A stretch of DNA of 64,000 nucleotides from Gammaproteobacteria bacterium (GTDB taxonomy: Bacteria > Pseudomonadota > Gammaproteobacteria > Pseudomonadales > Azotimanducaceae). The stretch lies in assembly GCA_021773565.1 (NCBI GenBank), contig JAJFJZ010000012.1, forward strand, positions 62,001-126,000, written 5' to 3'. Shown here piece after piece: positions 30,609-39,253 of the stretch (its first letter is position 1; each line of letters opens with the position of its first letter). Position numbers and translations under genes: made by a program. The notes below the pieces were generated by a model. That model worked only from the letters and a program-made list of their open reading frames with translations. It had not been told where the DNA came from and did no database searches.

Positions 30609-32882
30609 GTGGACCCCTCGCTAATTATTGATGGCCTGAACGACAGACAACGTGAAGTCGTGACCGCGCCGATAGGTAATGCGCTGGTGATTGCGGGCGC
30701 GGGATCGGGCAAAACGCGAGTGCTTGTCACGCGTCTGGCCTGGCTGGTAACAGTAGAACACGTATCTCCCGCTGGTATCCTGGCCGTAACCTTTACCAAT
30801 AAGGCAGCTTCTGAAATGCGTGCAAGAGTGGAGGAGTTGCTGGATATCCCGGGGCGCTCGCTCTGGGTAGGCACTTTTCATGGTATCGGACACCGCCTGT
30901 TACGCACGCATTGGAAAGAAGCCGGACTGCCCCAGAATTTTGAAATTCTGGATTCAGATGATCAGTTGCGTCTTATTAAGCGTGTAATGAAGAGCCTGGG
31001 CATAGACGAACAGAAATGGGCGCCCCGACAAGCCCAGTGGTTTATCAACGCGCAGAAAGACGAGGGCAAGCGCGCCCGGGAAATTACGCCGGGAGACGAC
31101 CTGTACCTGATTACCCACAAAAAAATATACGAAGCGTACGAATCCCTGTGCAAGGCCAGTGGTCTTGTCGATTTTGCTGAAATACTACTGCGCAGTCACG
31201 AGCTATGGCTGGAAAATCGGGAGCTGCTTCAACATTATCAAAATCGCTTCAAACATATTCTGGTTGATGAATTTCAGGACACAAACACTATTCAGTATGC
31301 CTGGTTGAGGGTGCTCACAGGTAAACAGTCACATATTATGGCGGTAGGGGATGATGACCAGTCCATATACGGTTGGCGCGGCGCCCGAATAGAAAATATT
31401 CAGCGGTTTCAGAGTGATTTCAAATCGGTTTCAACGGTAAGGCTCGAACAGAATTACCGTTCAACGGGCACCATCCTCAAAGCGGCCAATGCACTTATAA
31501 AAAACAACAGCGACCGGCTCGGGAAGGAGCTTTGGACTTCTGGTGGCGTAGGTGAACCCATTCTTACCTATTCAGGCTATAACGAGGTAGATGAAGCCCG
31601 CTTTGTGGTCGAACGCATTCGTACCTGGATAGATCAGGGCGGAAGCCCGGATAACAGTGCTATTTTATATCGCTCTAATGCACAGTCGCGGGTTTTGGAA
31701 GAGGCCTTGTTGCGCGCGCAAATTCCCTATCGAATTTATGGCGGCCAACGATTTTTTGAACGTCTTGAAATAAAGAATGCGCTCGCATACATGCGTCTGG
31801 TGTTAAGCAGGGATTCCGATCCCGCATTTGAACGGGCTATAAATACGCCCACCAGGGGAATAGGCGAAAAAAGTGTCCAGACACTTAGGGAGTTGGCTCG
31901 CAAACACAGCCTTTCCATGTGGAAAGCGGCCCACCTTGCGGTTAAAGAAGGATTATTAAGGGGGCGAAGCCAAAATGCCGTAGCCGGCTTTATTACTCTG
32001 ATAGAAGAGTTGGCACAGGGTAGCGAAGCACTCACGTTGGGAGAGATTGCAGAGCTTTGTATCGACGCTTCGGGTTTGATGGAGTTTCATAGCAAGGAAG
32101 CAGGGGAGCGAGGTCTGGCACGTAAGGAAAATCTGGAGGAGCTGGTAATCGCATGTCGACAGTTTACCGGCGAACTCTTACTTCCTCTGGCACCCCGGCA
32201 GGACAACACTGAGAACGAGCCTTCAATGCTTGAACAGTTTATGGATCAGGCTGCGCTGGAAAGCGGCGAAAGGCAATCTGAGGCCAGCGAAAAATGCGTC
32301 CAGCTTATGACGCTGCATTCTGCGAAAGGTCTGGAGTTTCCACTGGTCTTTTTGTGCGGTATGGAAGAGGGCCTGTTTCCTCATCGAATGTCCATGGAAG
32401 ATCCTGCACGCCTGGAGGAAGAACGCCGCCTGTGTTATGTAGGAATTACGCGTGCTGAAAAACAGTTGTACATAACGCATGCTGAAGTCAGACGCCTGTT
32501 TGGTAGCGAATCGTATAACAGACCATCCAGGTTTCTGACAGAAATACCCTCCGAGTTACTACAGGAAGTGCGTTCAGGAGGCGCCAGGGCTATGGGCACC
32601 ACCGGTATCAGCGGGTCGCGGGACAGTAAGTTTCGGTATTCCGGCTCCAATACTACAGCCCCTAACAAACGCACGGGAATCGGTCCGCAACCCACCGATC
32701 CAAAGTCGGACAGTGGCGAACTGAAGATGGGTCAGCGCGTAATACATCATAAATTTGGTGAAGGCGTCGTCCTGCAGTGTGAGGGGAAAGGGGAGCGCTC
32801 GAGAGTCGAGATTAATTTTTCCTCGGCCGGGTCTAAATGGTTAATGCTGGGTTTTGCAAAGTTGGAGTTACTGGATGGCTAG
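30609..32882 (+). CDS. uvrD: DNA helicase II (UvrD/Rep family)
   Basis: A 757-residue superfamily 1A 3'-5' helicase. Walker A is GAGSGKT (30-36); motif II is DEFQDTN, motif III DDDQSIYGWRGA, motif V LMTLHSAKGLEFPLVFLCGMEEGLFPH and motif VI EERRLCYVGITRA. The C-terminal Tudor-like tail (GQRVIHHKFGEGVVLQCEG) is the part of UvrD that binds RNA polymerase. GTG at 30609 gives MDPSLIIDGLNDRQREVV, which aligns with the E. coli start; a TTG at 30594 would add five residues. It acts in nucleotide-excision and mismatch repair. Its stop overlaps the start of dctP. Confidence 0.95.
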   Translation: MDPSLIIDGLNDRQREVVTAPIGNALVIAGAGSGKTRVLVTRLAWLVTVEHVSPAGILAVTFTNKAASEMRARVEELLDIPGRSLWVGTFHGIGHRLLRTHWKEAGLPQNFEILDSDDQLRLIKRVMKSLGIDEQKWAPRQAQWFINAQKDEGKRAREITPGDDLYLITHKKIYEAYESLCKASGLVDFAEILLRSHELWLENRELLQHYQNRFKHILVDEFQDTNTIQYAWLRVLTGKQSHIMAVGDDDQSIYGWRGARIENIQRFQSDFKSVSTVRLEQNYRSTGTILKAANALIKNNSDRLGKELWTSGGVGEPILTYSGYNEVDEARFVVERIRTWIDQGGSPDNSAILYRSNAQSRVLEEALLRAQIPYRIYGGQRFFERLEIKNALAYMRLVLSRDSDPAFERAINTPTRGIGEKSVQTLRELARKHSLSMWKAAHLAVKEGLLRGRSQNAVAGFITLIEELAQGSEALTLGEIAELCIDASGLMEFHSKEAGERGLARKENLEELVIACRQFTGELLLPLAPRQDNTENEPSMLEQFMDQAALESGERQSEASEKCVQLMTLHSAKGLEFPLVFLCGMEEGLFPHRMSMEDPARLEEERRLCYVGITRAEKQLYITHAEVRRLFGSESYNRPSRFLTEIPSELLQEVRSGGARAMGTTGISGSRDSKFRYSGSNTTAPNKRTGIGPQPTDPKSDSGELKMGQRVIHHKFGEGVVLQCEGKGERSRVEINFSSAGSKWLMLGFAKLELLDG

Positions 32883-34002
32883 TAAAAAATTTGCATGCAG
32901 CTCCATTCGAGTTGAATCTTTTCTGCTGATTCTGTTCTGTTCTGTGCTTGTAGCTTGTGGTTCCCGGTCCGATGATACCAGCGCAGATCAGAAGCACGCA
33001 GGCGGGGTAGATCAAATAACCTACACCTGGAAACTGGTGACCACCTGGCCAAAAAACCTTCCCGCATTAGGTACCGCCCCGGTTCGTTTTGCAGATCGGG
33101 TAAGAGTTATGAGTGGCGGGCGTCTGAATATTAAGGTGTACGCAGCTGGTGAACTCGTTCCGGCGTTTGGTGTGTTTGATGCTGTGTCCCAGGGTAATGC
33201 CCAAATGGGGCATGGGGCAGCATACTACTGGCGCGGGAAAATTCCGGTTGCAGCAATGTTTGCAACAGTACCCTTCGGGTTTTTGCCTCAGGAAATGAAC
33301 GCATGGCTGCATTTCGGCGGTGGCCTCGACCTGTGGCGCGAAGCTTATGCCCCATTCAATTTGCGTCCGATGACGGGAGGCAACAGCGGCATGCAAATGG
33401 CCGGGTGGTTTAATAGGGAAATTAATTCTCTGGCGGATATTCAGGGCTTAAAAATGCGCATTCCCGGTCTCGGTGGAGAAGTCTTTCAACGCGCTGGCGG
33501 TATTGCGGTTGCGACGCCGGGAAGTGAAGTTTTTACGGCTTTGCAAACAGGGGTTATCGATGCTACCGAATGGGTTGGCCCATACAACGATATGGCGCTT
33601 GGATTACATACTATTGGCAAATATTACTATTATCCCGGCTGGCACGAACCGGGGTCAGCGCTGGAAGCCATCGTAAATATCGACGCCTGGGAATCCCTGC
33701 CGGAAGATCTACAAGTGATACTTGAAGTTGCCAACCAGGCGATGAATCAGGAAATGCTGGATGAATTTACCGCGCGAAACGCGTCAGCACTGCATTCGCT
33801 GGTAGAGGAGCATAACGTAGAGTTGAGAAAACTTCCTGATGATGTGTTGCAGGAGTTTCGAGCTATTGCTGAAGATGTAGTGCGCGAAAATGCGCAGGGG
33901 GATGAATTATCCCGGCGTATTTACCAGTCCTATATTGATTTTCGGAAAAGCACCTTAAGGTGGTACGACATTTCGGACAAGGCGTATGCGGAAGTGCGGT
34001 GA
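32875..34002 (+). CDS. TRAP transporter substrate-binding lipoprotein (DctP/TakP family)
   Basis: A 375-residue extracytoplasmic solute receptor. Its N-terminus is a lipoprotein signal: basic residues, a hydrophobic run and the lipobox LVAC, so it is probably anchored by an acylated Cys. The receptor fold shows TTWPKNLPALG, GGRLNIKVYAAGELVP, GLKMRIPGLGGEVF and GVIDATEWVGPYNDMALG; the last resembles the 2-oxo-acid receptor TakP, so a carboxylate ligand is likely. The ATG at 32875 overlaps the helicase stop by 8 bp. The matching permease genes lie in the opposite orientation beyond one intervening gene. Confidence 0.88.
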   Translation: MASKKFACSSIRVESFLLILFCSVLVACGSRSDDTSADQKHAGGVDQITYTWKLVTTWPKNLPALGTAPVRFADRVRVMSGGRLNIKVYAAGELVPAFGVFDAVSQGNAQMGHGAAYYWRGKIPVAAMFATVPFGFLPQEMNAWLHFGGGLDLWREAYAPFNLRPMTGGNSGMQMAGWFNREINSLADIQGLKMRIPGLGGEVFQRAGGIAVATPGSEVFTALQTGVIDATEWVGPYNDMALGLHTIGKYYYYPGWHEPGSALEAIVNIDAWESLPEDLQVILEVANQAMNQEMLDEFTARNASALHSLVEEHNVELRKLPDDVLQEFRAIAEDVVRENAQGDELSRRIYQSYIDFRKSTLRWYDISDKAYAEVR

Positions 34003-34010
34003 GCAGAGTG

Positions 34011-34868
34011 ATGAACGGTGCGATAGAAATTGAACTGAAAGCTACCCGTTATGAAGTGAGTGCGGACATTGCGACCATTAGCCTGAACAGGCCGCACAGA
34101 ATGAATGCATGGACCGGCAGAATGCACACCGAGTACCGCCACTGTCTGGAAGCCGCAAACAATGATAACCAGGTGCGCGCGATAGTAATTACTGGTATCG
34201 GCAGGGGTTTTTGTGTTGGTGGGGATTCGAAAGCGCTCGACGGGCATGTAAAAAGGGGTGCTTATGACCCGGGAACTCCGGATGAATTACCCACGCCCGG
34301 TTTTGGAATAGCGCCCGAGTTTGATGAGAATTTCGCCTACCATTTTGGCCTGCAAAAACCAATCGTCGCCGCCATTAATGGTCCGGCAGCGGGCGTTGGT
34401 TTGGCATTGGCCTGTTTTGCCGATATTCGCTTTGCAGCAAGTGGAATAAAAATGACCACAGCGCACGGTAAACTGAACTTGCCTGCCGAGTACGGATTGT
34501 CCTGGTTATTGCCCCGAATGATTGGATTATCCCAGGCGAATGATTTATTACTCACCAGCCGGGTTTTTCTTTCCGAGGAGGCTCTGAAGATGGGGTTGCT
34601 CAACAGGGTGTTTCCAGCAGATTCGCTCATGAGTGAAACCTATGCCTTTGTTTCCAATATGATTACCACAGTGTCACCGGATTCCTTGCGACAAACCCGG
34701 TGGCAAATATACCGGGACCTGCATAGAGATGTTGCAGCTTCTGTTTCTGATTCAGAAATATTAATTCGTGAAATGATGAAAGCTGACAACTACGCTGAGG
34801 GTGTCAAAGCATTTATGGATAAACGCCTGCCAGCCTGGTCACCTCTTAAGGCAAAACCCGAACAGTAA
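34011..34868 (+). CDS. Enoyl-CoA hydratase/isomerase family protein
   Basis: A 285-residue crotonase-fold protein. The CoA-binding and oxyanion-hole segments are RGFCVGGDSKAL and INGPAAGVGLALACFADIRFA. LPAEYGLSWLLPRMIGLSQANDLLLTSRVF is the catalytic stretch; the first Glu of classic crotonase is not obvious at its usual place, while the nearby Glu of PAEYG could serve, so the exact reaction (hydratase, isomerase or other) is open. ATG at 34011 is used; it lies 8 bp after the dctP stop, which suggests one operon and a link between solute uptake and CoA-ester catabolism. Confidence 0.85.
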   Translation: MNGAIEIELKATRYEVSADIATISLNRPHRMNAWTGRMHTEYRHCLEAANNDNQVRAIVITGIGRGFCVGGDSKALDGHVKRGAYDPGTPDELPTPGFGIAPEFDENFAYHFGLQKPIVAAINGPAAGVGLALACFADIRFAASGIKMTTAHGKLNLPAEYGLSWLLPRMIGLSQANDLLLTSRVFLSEEALKMGLLNRVFPADSLMSETYAFVSNMITTVSPDSLRQTRWQIYRDLHRDVAASVSDSEILIREMMKADNYAEGVKAFMDKRLPAWSPLKAKPEQ

Positions 34869-34879
34869 TTCGCTCAACC

Positions 34880-36262
34880 TCAGCCTTTCATTTTATTTGG
34901 TAACCAGCTCACCAGTTCCGGCCATATAACCAGTATTAACATCAACAACATTTGCAGGCCTATAAAGGGCACCACACCTCTGTATATTGCTACTGTAGAA
35001 ATAGCGGCCGGGGCAACGCTACGCAAATAAAACAGGGCGAAGCCAAAAGGTGGTGTCAGAAATGATGTTTGCAGATTTACCGCAAGCATTATGCCAAGCC
35101 AGACGGGGTCGATGCCCATGCTGAGTAATACCGGGCCGACGATGGGCACTACAACAAAAGTGATTTCTATAAAATCGAGGATAAAGCCCAACAAAAAAAT
35201 GATGGTCATCACAACCAGCATCGCTCCCCACTTGCCACCAGGCATATCTGAAAACAGGCCCTGAATAAGCTCGTCACCCCCGTAAGCCCTGAAAACGAGA
35301 GAAAAAACAGAAGCACCAATCAGAATAAAGAACACCATCGAGGTGGTTTTGAGTGTGGAAAGCGAAATCTCGGACAATGTGCTTCGGTTAAATTTTCCCT
35401 GGAGCAAACCCAGTATGCTGGCACCTATAGCACCAATTCCAGACGCCTCAGTCGGGGTAGCGATGCCGGCCAATATTGAACCGAGAACGCCAATAATCAA
35501 AAACAGCGGCGAAAGCAAACCAGTAAACAGTTGTTTGATAACCTGAATTCTGTCCTGACTATTTTGTTCTGGTGCAAGCACACCCGGCATTTCGTGCGGG
35601 AAGATATGTGCACGACCAATAACATACATAGAATAGAGCACGACCAGTATCAGCCCGGGTATCAAAGCTCCCGCAAACAGGTCTCCCACCGATACAGTTT
35701 GCGGACTAAAAATATTCATACTCAGCTGGGCTTGTTGATAGGCATTGGATAACACATCACCCAGCAAAACCAGTGCGATGGAGGGGGGAATAATCTGGCC
35801 CAATGTACCCGTAGCACAGATGGTTCCGGTCGCAATGGAGGGATCATAACCTTGCTTGAGCATGGTTGGCAGAGACATCAAACCCATGGTCACTACGGTG
35901 GCACCGACAATTCCGGTGCTGGCTGCCATCAATGTACCAACCAGAATTACTGCTACAGCCAAACCGCCTTTCAGGCTTCGTAAAAGCAAGGACATATTGC
36001 TGAGCAACAAATCTGCTATGCGCGTTTTTTGGAGCGTCACGCCCATGAAGATAAACAGGGGAATGGCTATTAGTGTTTGATTGCCCAGAATTCCGAATAA
36101 TCGACCCGGCAAAAAACCCAAATCGTTCAGCGCAAATATACCTGCAATCTCCCCCCCGAAGGCGAATAATAACGCGGTACCGGACAGGGTTAGTGCCACC
36201 GGATAACCGGCAGTTAACGCCACAAAAACGACTGCGAACATAAAAAGTGGAATATATTCCAC
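34880..36262 (-). CDS. dctM: TRAP transporter large permease subunit (DctM)
   Basis: A 460-residue membrane protein with about 12-13 hydrophobic segments that forms the Na+-coupled translocation path of a TRAP transporter. Typical segments include IPLFIFMGVTL, GTICATGTLGQIIPPSIALVLLG, ATPTEASGIGAIGA and TSFLTPPFGFALFYLRSVAP. It directly follows dctQ: the dctQ stop is followed by TTG GTG, and I use the GTG at 36262. It converges on the enoyl-CoA hydratase gene with 11 bp between stops. The receptor gene lies on the opposite strand. Confidence 0.93.
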   Translation of the reverse strand: MEYIPLFMFAVVFVALTAGYPVALTLSGTALLFAFGGEIAGIFALNDLGFLPGRLFGILGNQTLIAIPLFIFMGVTLQKTRIADLLLSNMSLLLRSLKGGLAVAVILVGTLMAASTGIVGATVVTMGLMSLPTMLKQGYDPSIATGTICATGTLGQIIPPSIALVLLGDVLSNAYQQAQLSMNIFSPQTVSVGDLFAGALIPGLILVVLYSMYVIGRAHIFPHEMPGVLAPEQNSQDRIQVIKQLFTGLLSPLFLIIGVLGSILAGIATPTEASGIGAIGASILGLLQGKFNRSTLSEISLSTLKTTSMVFFILIGASVFSLVFRAYGGDELIQGLFSDMPGGKWGAMLVVMTIIFLLGFILDFIEITFVVVPIVGPVLLSMGIDPVWLGIMLAVNLQTSFLTPPFGFALFYLRSVAPAAISTVAIYRGVVPFIGLQMLLMLILVIWPELVSWLPNKMKG

Positions 36263-36265
36263 CAA

Positions 36266-36778
36266 CTACCCGGCCTCTATTGCGGCGCCCCTTTTCAGGG
36301 ATTGCATACACTTTGAAATTTCAGATAAGCCCTGAATGAATAATAAAATGGCATTTAACGGGATCAGGGACTTTAATAAATACACGGCGGGAACTCCGCC
36401 TACTTCCGAAGAACCTTCCAGAATGTGCCAGCTATTCAGTGTGTACTGCCAGCTAAATACCAGAATCGTCAAACAAAGCGGCATGAGAAAAAGCAGGTGC
36501 CCACACAGGTTAACCCGATTACGCCAGATGTTTGAAAATCGGGAATAAAATATGTCAACGCGCACATGCTCGTCCACCCTCATGGTGTAAGGAATGCCCA
36601 ACATAAACACCATGGCGTGAAGATACGTGACAGATTCCTGCAAAAAGACGGACCCGCTGTCAAAGGCGTATCGCAGCAACACAACCAGTCCCGTAATTAG
36701 CATCATGGCCGGTAAAATATAACTGGTAAGTCTGGCAAGTTTGCCAAGCGTTGTATCGATGGTGCGGCTAAAATTCAT
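36266..36778 (-). CDS. dctQ: TRAP transporter small permease subunit (DctQ)
   Basis: A 170-residue membrane protein with four predicted helices, the small subunit that pairs with DctM. Helices lie near residues 18-38, 48-65, 86-110 and 130-155. YAFDSGSVFLQESVTYLHAMVFMLGIPYTMR with the following VRVDIF is the usual DctQ pattern. It starts 20 bp after ubiA ends in the opposite reading sense of the gap and is coupled to dctM. Sequence is weakly conserved; position supports it. Confidence 0.88.
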   Translation of the reverse strand: MNFSRTIDTTLGKLARLTSYILPAMMLITGLVVLLRYAFDSGSVFLQESVTYLHAMVFMLGIPYTMRVDEHVRVDIFYSRFSNIWRNRVNLCGHLLFLMPLCLTILVFSWQYTLNSWHILEGSSEVGGVPAVYLLKSLIPLNAILLFIQGLSEISKCMQSLKRGAAIEAG

Positions 36779-36798
36779 TTACAAGAGCCAGGCTAGCA

Positions 36799-37680
36799 TC
36801 AGGCAAGAAAGGGCAGTAGTGTTTCTTCCATCACTACACCTGCTAAAAGGGTAAAACCTACCCAGATATTGTTCCTGAATGCCGCAAAGTAGGCTGGTGT
36901 TTTAACCCGACGAATCAGTTTTTGTTGATACATAAAAAACGCTGCAATGATCAACAGGGCGAAATAGAAACTTACACCATAAGCCAGATTTTGTGCCAGT
37001 AGAGCAAGCAAACCCAGAGTTGCAATTTGCAAGGCTGCAACAGCCCATGGAACAGCTTCGCCAAACAATATAGCAGTAGATTTTATGCCAATTTTAATAT
37101 CGTCTTCCCGGTCTACCATTGCATACAAGGTATCATAGGCAATGATCCAGAGTAGACTGGCGGTGAACATTAACCATGCAACCGGGGGCACCTCGTTGCG
37201 CACTGCTGCGAAAGTCATTGGTATTCCCCAGCTGAACGCCGCGCCCAATACGGCCTGGGGCATGTAGGTCCAGCGCTTCATAAAAGGGTAAACAACGGCG
37301 ATAAGCAAGCCACCGATAGAAAAATAGAGTGTAAACCGGTTGAGCAGGCTGACCAGTATTAATGCAACAGTACACAGCACCGCAAAGATTGCCAGAGCTT
37401 CAAATTCGCTCATAGCACCGCTAGTGAGCGGACGGAGTTGAGTTCGCTTTACATGCTTGTCAAGGTTTCGGTCGGCGAAGTCGTTGATCACACATCCGGC
37501 AGCTCGCATGGCGATGGTACCAAATATAAACACCAGCAAAATATCCAGAGCGGGTACGCCCTTGCTGGCAATCCACAGCGCTGCAATAGTTGGCCACAAC
37601 AACAGGAGTGTGCCTACTGGCCGGTCAAAACGCATAAGCCGGGCATACAGTTTAAGTTTGGATTCATCTGGTACGGCCAA
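36799..37680 (-). CDS. ubiA: 4-hydroxybenzoate polyprenyltransferase
   Basis: A 293-residue membrane enzyme that attaches the polyprenyl tail to 4-hydroxybenzoate in ubiquinone synthesis. The first Asp-rich motif is NDFADRNLD (66-74), the second is DTLYAMVDREDD near 185. Eight or nine membrane helices follow the usual spacing. The start is TTG at 37680, preceded by AAGGGAG at good distance. The chorismate lyase gene ubiC, often adjacent, is absent. It is divergent from rubredoxin, as in Pseudomonas. Confidence 0.95.
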   Translation of the reverse strand: MAVPDESKLKLYARLMRFDRPVGTLLLLWPTIAALWIASKGVPALDILLVFIFGTIAMRAAGCVINDFADRNLDKHVKRTQLRPLTSGAMSEFEALAIFAVLCTVALILVSLLNRFTLYFSIGGLLIAVVYPFMKRWTYMPQAVLGAAFSWGIPMTFAAVRNEVPPVAWLMFTASLLWIIAYDTLYAMVDREDDIKIGIKSTAILFGEAVPWAVAALQIATLGLLALLAQNLAYGVSFYFALLIIAAFFMYQQKLIRRVKTPAYFAAFRNNIWVGFTLLAGVVMEETLLPFLA

Positions 37681-37788
37681 GAATCAAGGCTCCCTTACAT
37701 TATCTGGTGTACGATTGATTTTTATGCGCTTGGCAAGTAGTTTACCCCGCTGGTGTATATGCCGTATTGGAAAGGAGAAGGCAAGCGA

Positions 37789-37956
37789 ATGCGTAAGTGG
37801 CAGTGTATTGTGTGCGGATGGATTTATGATGAAGCCGAAGGACATCCGGAGGATGGCATTGAACCTGGAACCCGCTGGGAAGACATTCCTGAAGATTTTG
37901 TGTGTCCGGAATGCGGTGTAAGCAAAGAAGACTTCGAGATGATAGAAGTCACCTGA
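37789..37956 (+). CDS. rubA: Rubredoxin
   Basis: A 55-residue one-iron electron carrier. Iron ligands are the four cysteines of CIVCG (6-10) and CPECG (39-43). [18 protein letters not shown] is the standard core. The ATG at 37789 has AAAGGAGAAGG upstream; an earlier ATG at 37753 would add 12 residues without a ribosome site. It often supplies electrons to alkane hydroxylases or protects against oxygen; no partner reductase is nearby, so its role is unknown. The symporter gene begins 13 bp downstream. Confidence 0.95.
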   Translation: MRKWQCIVCGWIYDEAEGHPEDGIEPGTRWEDIPEDFVCPECGVSKEDFEMIEVT

Positions 37957-37969
37957 TAAGAGCAACCGA

Positions 37970-39238
37970 ATGACACTAACAATACGAATACTGATAGGAA
38001 TGATTGCCGGCATTGTTGTTGGCATTGTCATACAGGCTTTAGATGTATCCGAAGGCCACTGGCTTTCACTTTACGTGGTAAATGGCGCGATTGATGTAGG
38101 CGGACAATTGTTTATCCGTTCCCTGCAATTGTTGGTTGTTCCGTTGGTCTTTGTTTCTTTGGTGTGTGGCTCCAGTAGTTTGGGGGCAGATTCCGGAATG
38201 GGCCGAATGGGCGTTAAAACCATTTCCTTGTATCTGGTCACAACCGCGCTCGCAGTAAGTATAGCGCTTGCCTGCGCTTTGGTGATTTCACCCGGTGAAG
38301 GTGTAGACAAACCCGTAGATTCTTTCGTCCCGCCGCCTTCACCCGGGTTTAAACAGGTAGTACTGAATATTTTTCCAACAAATCCTGTTGCCGCGATGGC
38401 GGAAGGAAAAATGTTGCAGGTGATTGTCTTTGCGCTGTTATTGGGACTTGGGCTTGCGCATTCCGGAACCTCGGGTGCGCGGGTCAGATCGCTTTTTGAA
38501 GACCTTAATCAGGTGATGATGAAGTTGATCACCATGCTGGTTCAATTGGCGCCTTATGGTGTTTTTTGTTTGCTGGTGGTGTTATTTACTCAAATTGGTT
38601 GGGACAGAATAGTAAAAATACTGGCTTATTTTCTAACGGTTGTTGCTGCTTTGTTACTGCATCTGTGTATTGTTTATTCTTCCATACTCAGCCTGATTGC
38701 GCGGGTTAATCCAGTGCAATTCTTTCTAAAAGTGCGTGAACCCATGATGCTGGCTTTCAGTACTGCCTCGAGTGGCGCCACTATGCCGGTAACCTTGCGC
38801 ACAGTAGAAGAAAAAATAGGCGTGGATAATCGTGTGGCTGCTTTTGCTGTACCTTTAGGGACGACGATAAACATGGATGGTACAGCCATCATGCAAGGCG
38901 TTGCCACGGTCTTTATCGCACAGATATGGGGGATTGACTTGTCAGTTTCCCAGTACCTGATGGTAATACTTACTGCCACCATGGCATCAATTGGCACTGC
39001 TGCGGTACCCGGAGTGGGTCTGATTATGCTTACCATGGTACTGGCGCAGGTTGGATTGCCAGTAGAGGGAATTGCCCTGATTATTGGTGTGGACAGGCTG
39101 CTGGATATGTTGCGCACGGCGGTAAATGTAGCGGGAGATGCCATGGTAGCTACCACCGTCGCCGCGACCGAAGGCATGCTGGACCGTAGTGTTCTGGCCG
39201 ACCCGGACGCCGGGCGTATTTATCCGAAAGCCGGGTGA
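37970..39238 (+). CDS. Dicarboxylate/amino acid:cation symporter (DAACS family)
   Basis: A 422-residue GltP/DctA-type secondary transporter for glutamate, aspartate or C4-dicarboxylates coupled to Na+ or H+. The re-entrant hairpin 1 is STASSGATMPVTL, the cation site in helix 7 is NMDGTA, and hairpin 2 is ASIGTAAVPGVG. Eight membrane helices are apparent. The substrate cannot be fixed from these motifs. It follows rubA by 13 bp and converges on recG with 15 bp between. Confidence 0.93.
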   Translation: MTLTIRILIGMIAGIVVGIVIQALDVSEGHWLSLYVVNGAIDVGGQLFIRSLQLLVVPLVFVSLVCGSSSLGADSGMGRMGVKTISLYLVTTALAVSIALACALVISPGEGVDKPVDSFVPPPSPGFKQVVLNIFPTNPVAAMAEGKMLQVIVFALLLGLGLAHSGTSGARVRSLFEDLNQVMMKLITMLVQLAPYGVFCLLVVLFTQIGWDRIVKILAYFLTVVAALLLHLCIVYSSILSLIARVNPVQFFLKVREPMMLAFSTASSGATMPVTLRTVEEKIGVDNRVAAFAVPLGTTINMDGTAIMQGVATVFIAQIWGIDLSVSQYLMVILTATMASIGTAAVPGVGLIMLTMVLAQVGLPVEGIALIIGVDRLLDMLRTAVNVAGDAMVATTVAATEGMLDRSVLADPDAGRIYPKAG

Positions 39239-39253
39239 GCCCTTATAGTTTTA

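Noticed and set aside
33960-34010. Longer start of the enoyl-CoA hydratase inside dctP
   Set aside because: The extra 17 residues have no family match and lack a ribosome site; ATG at 34011 fits better.
38674-39177. 167-codon open frame opposite the symporter gene
   Set aside because: Thr/Ile/Ala-rich antisense reading of membrane helices; a common artefact.
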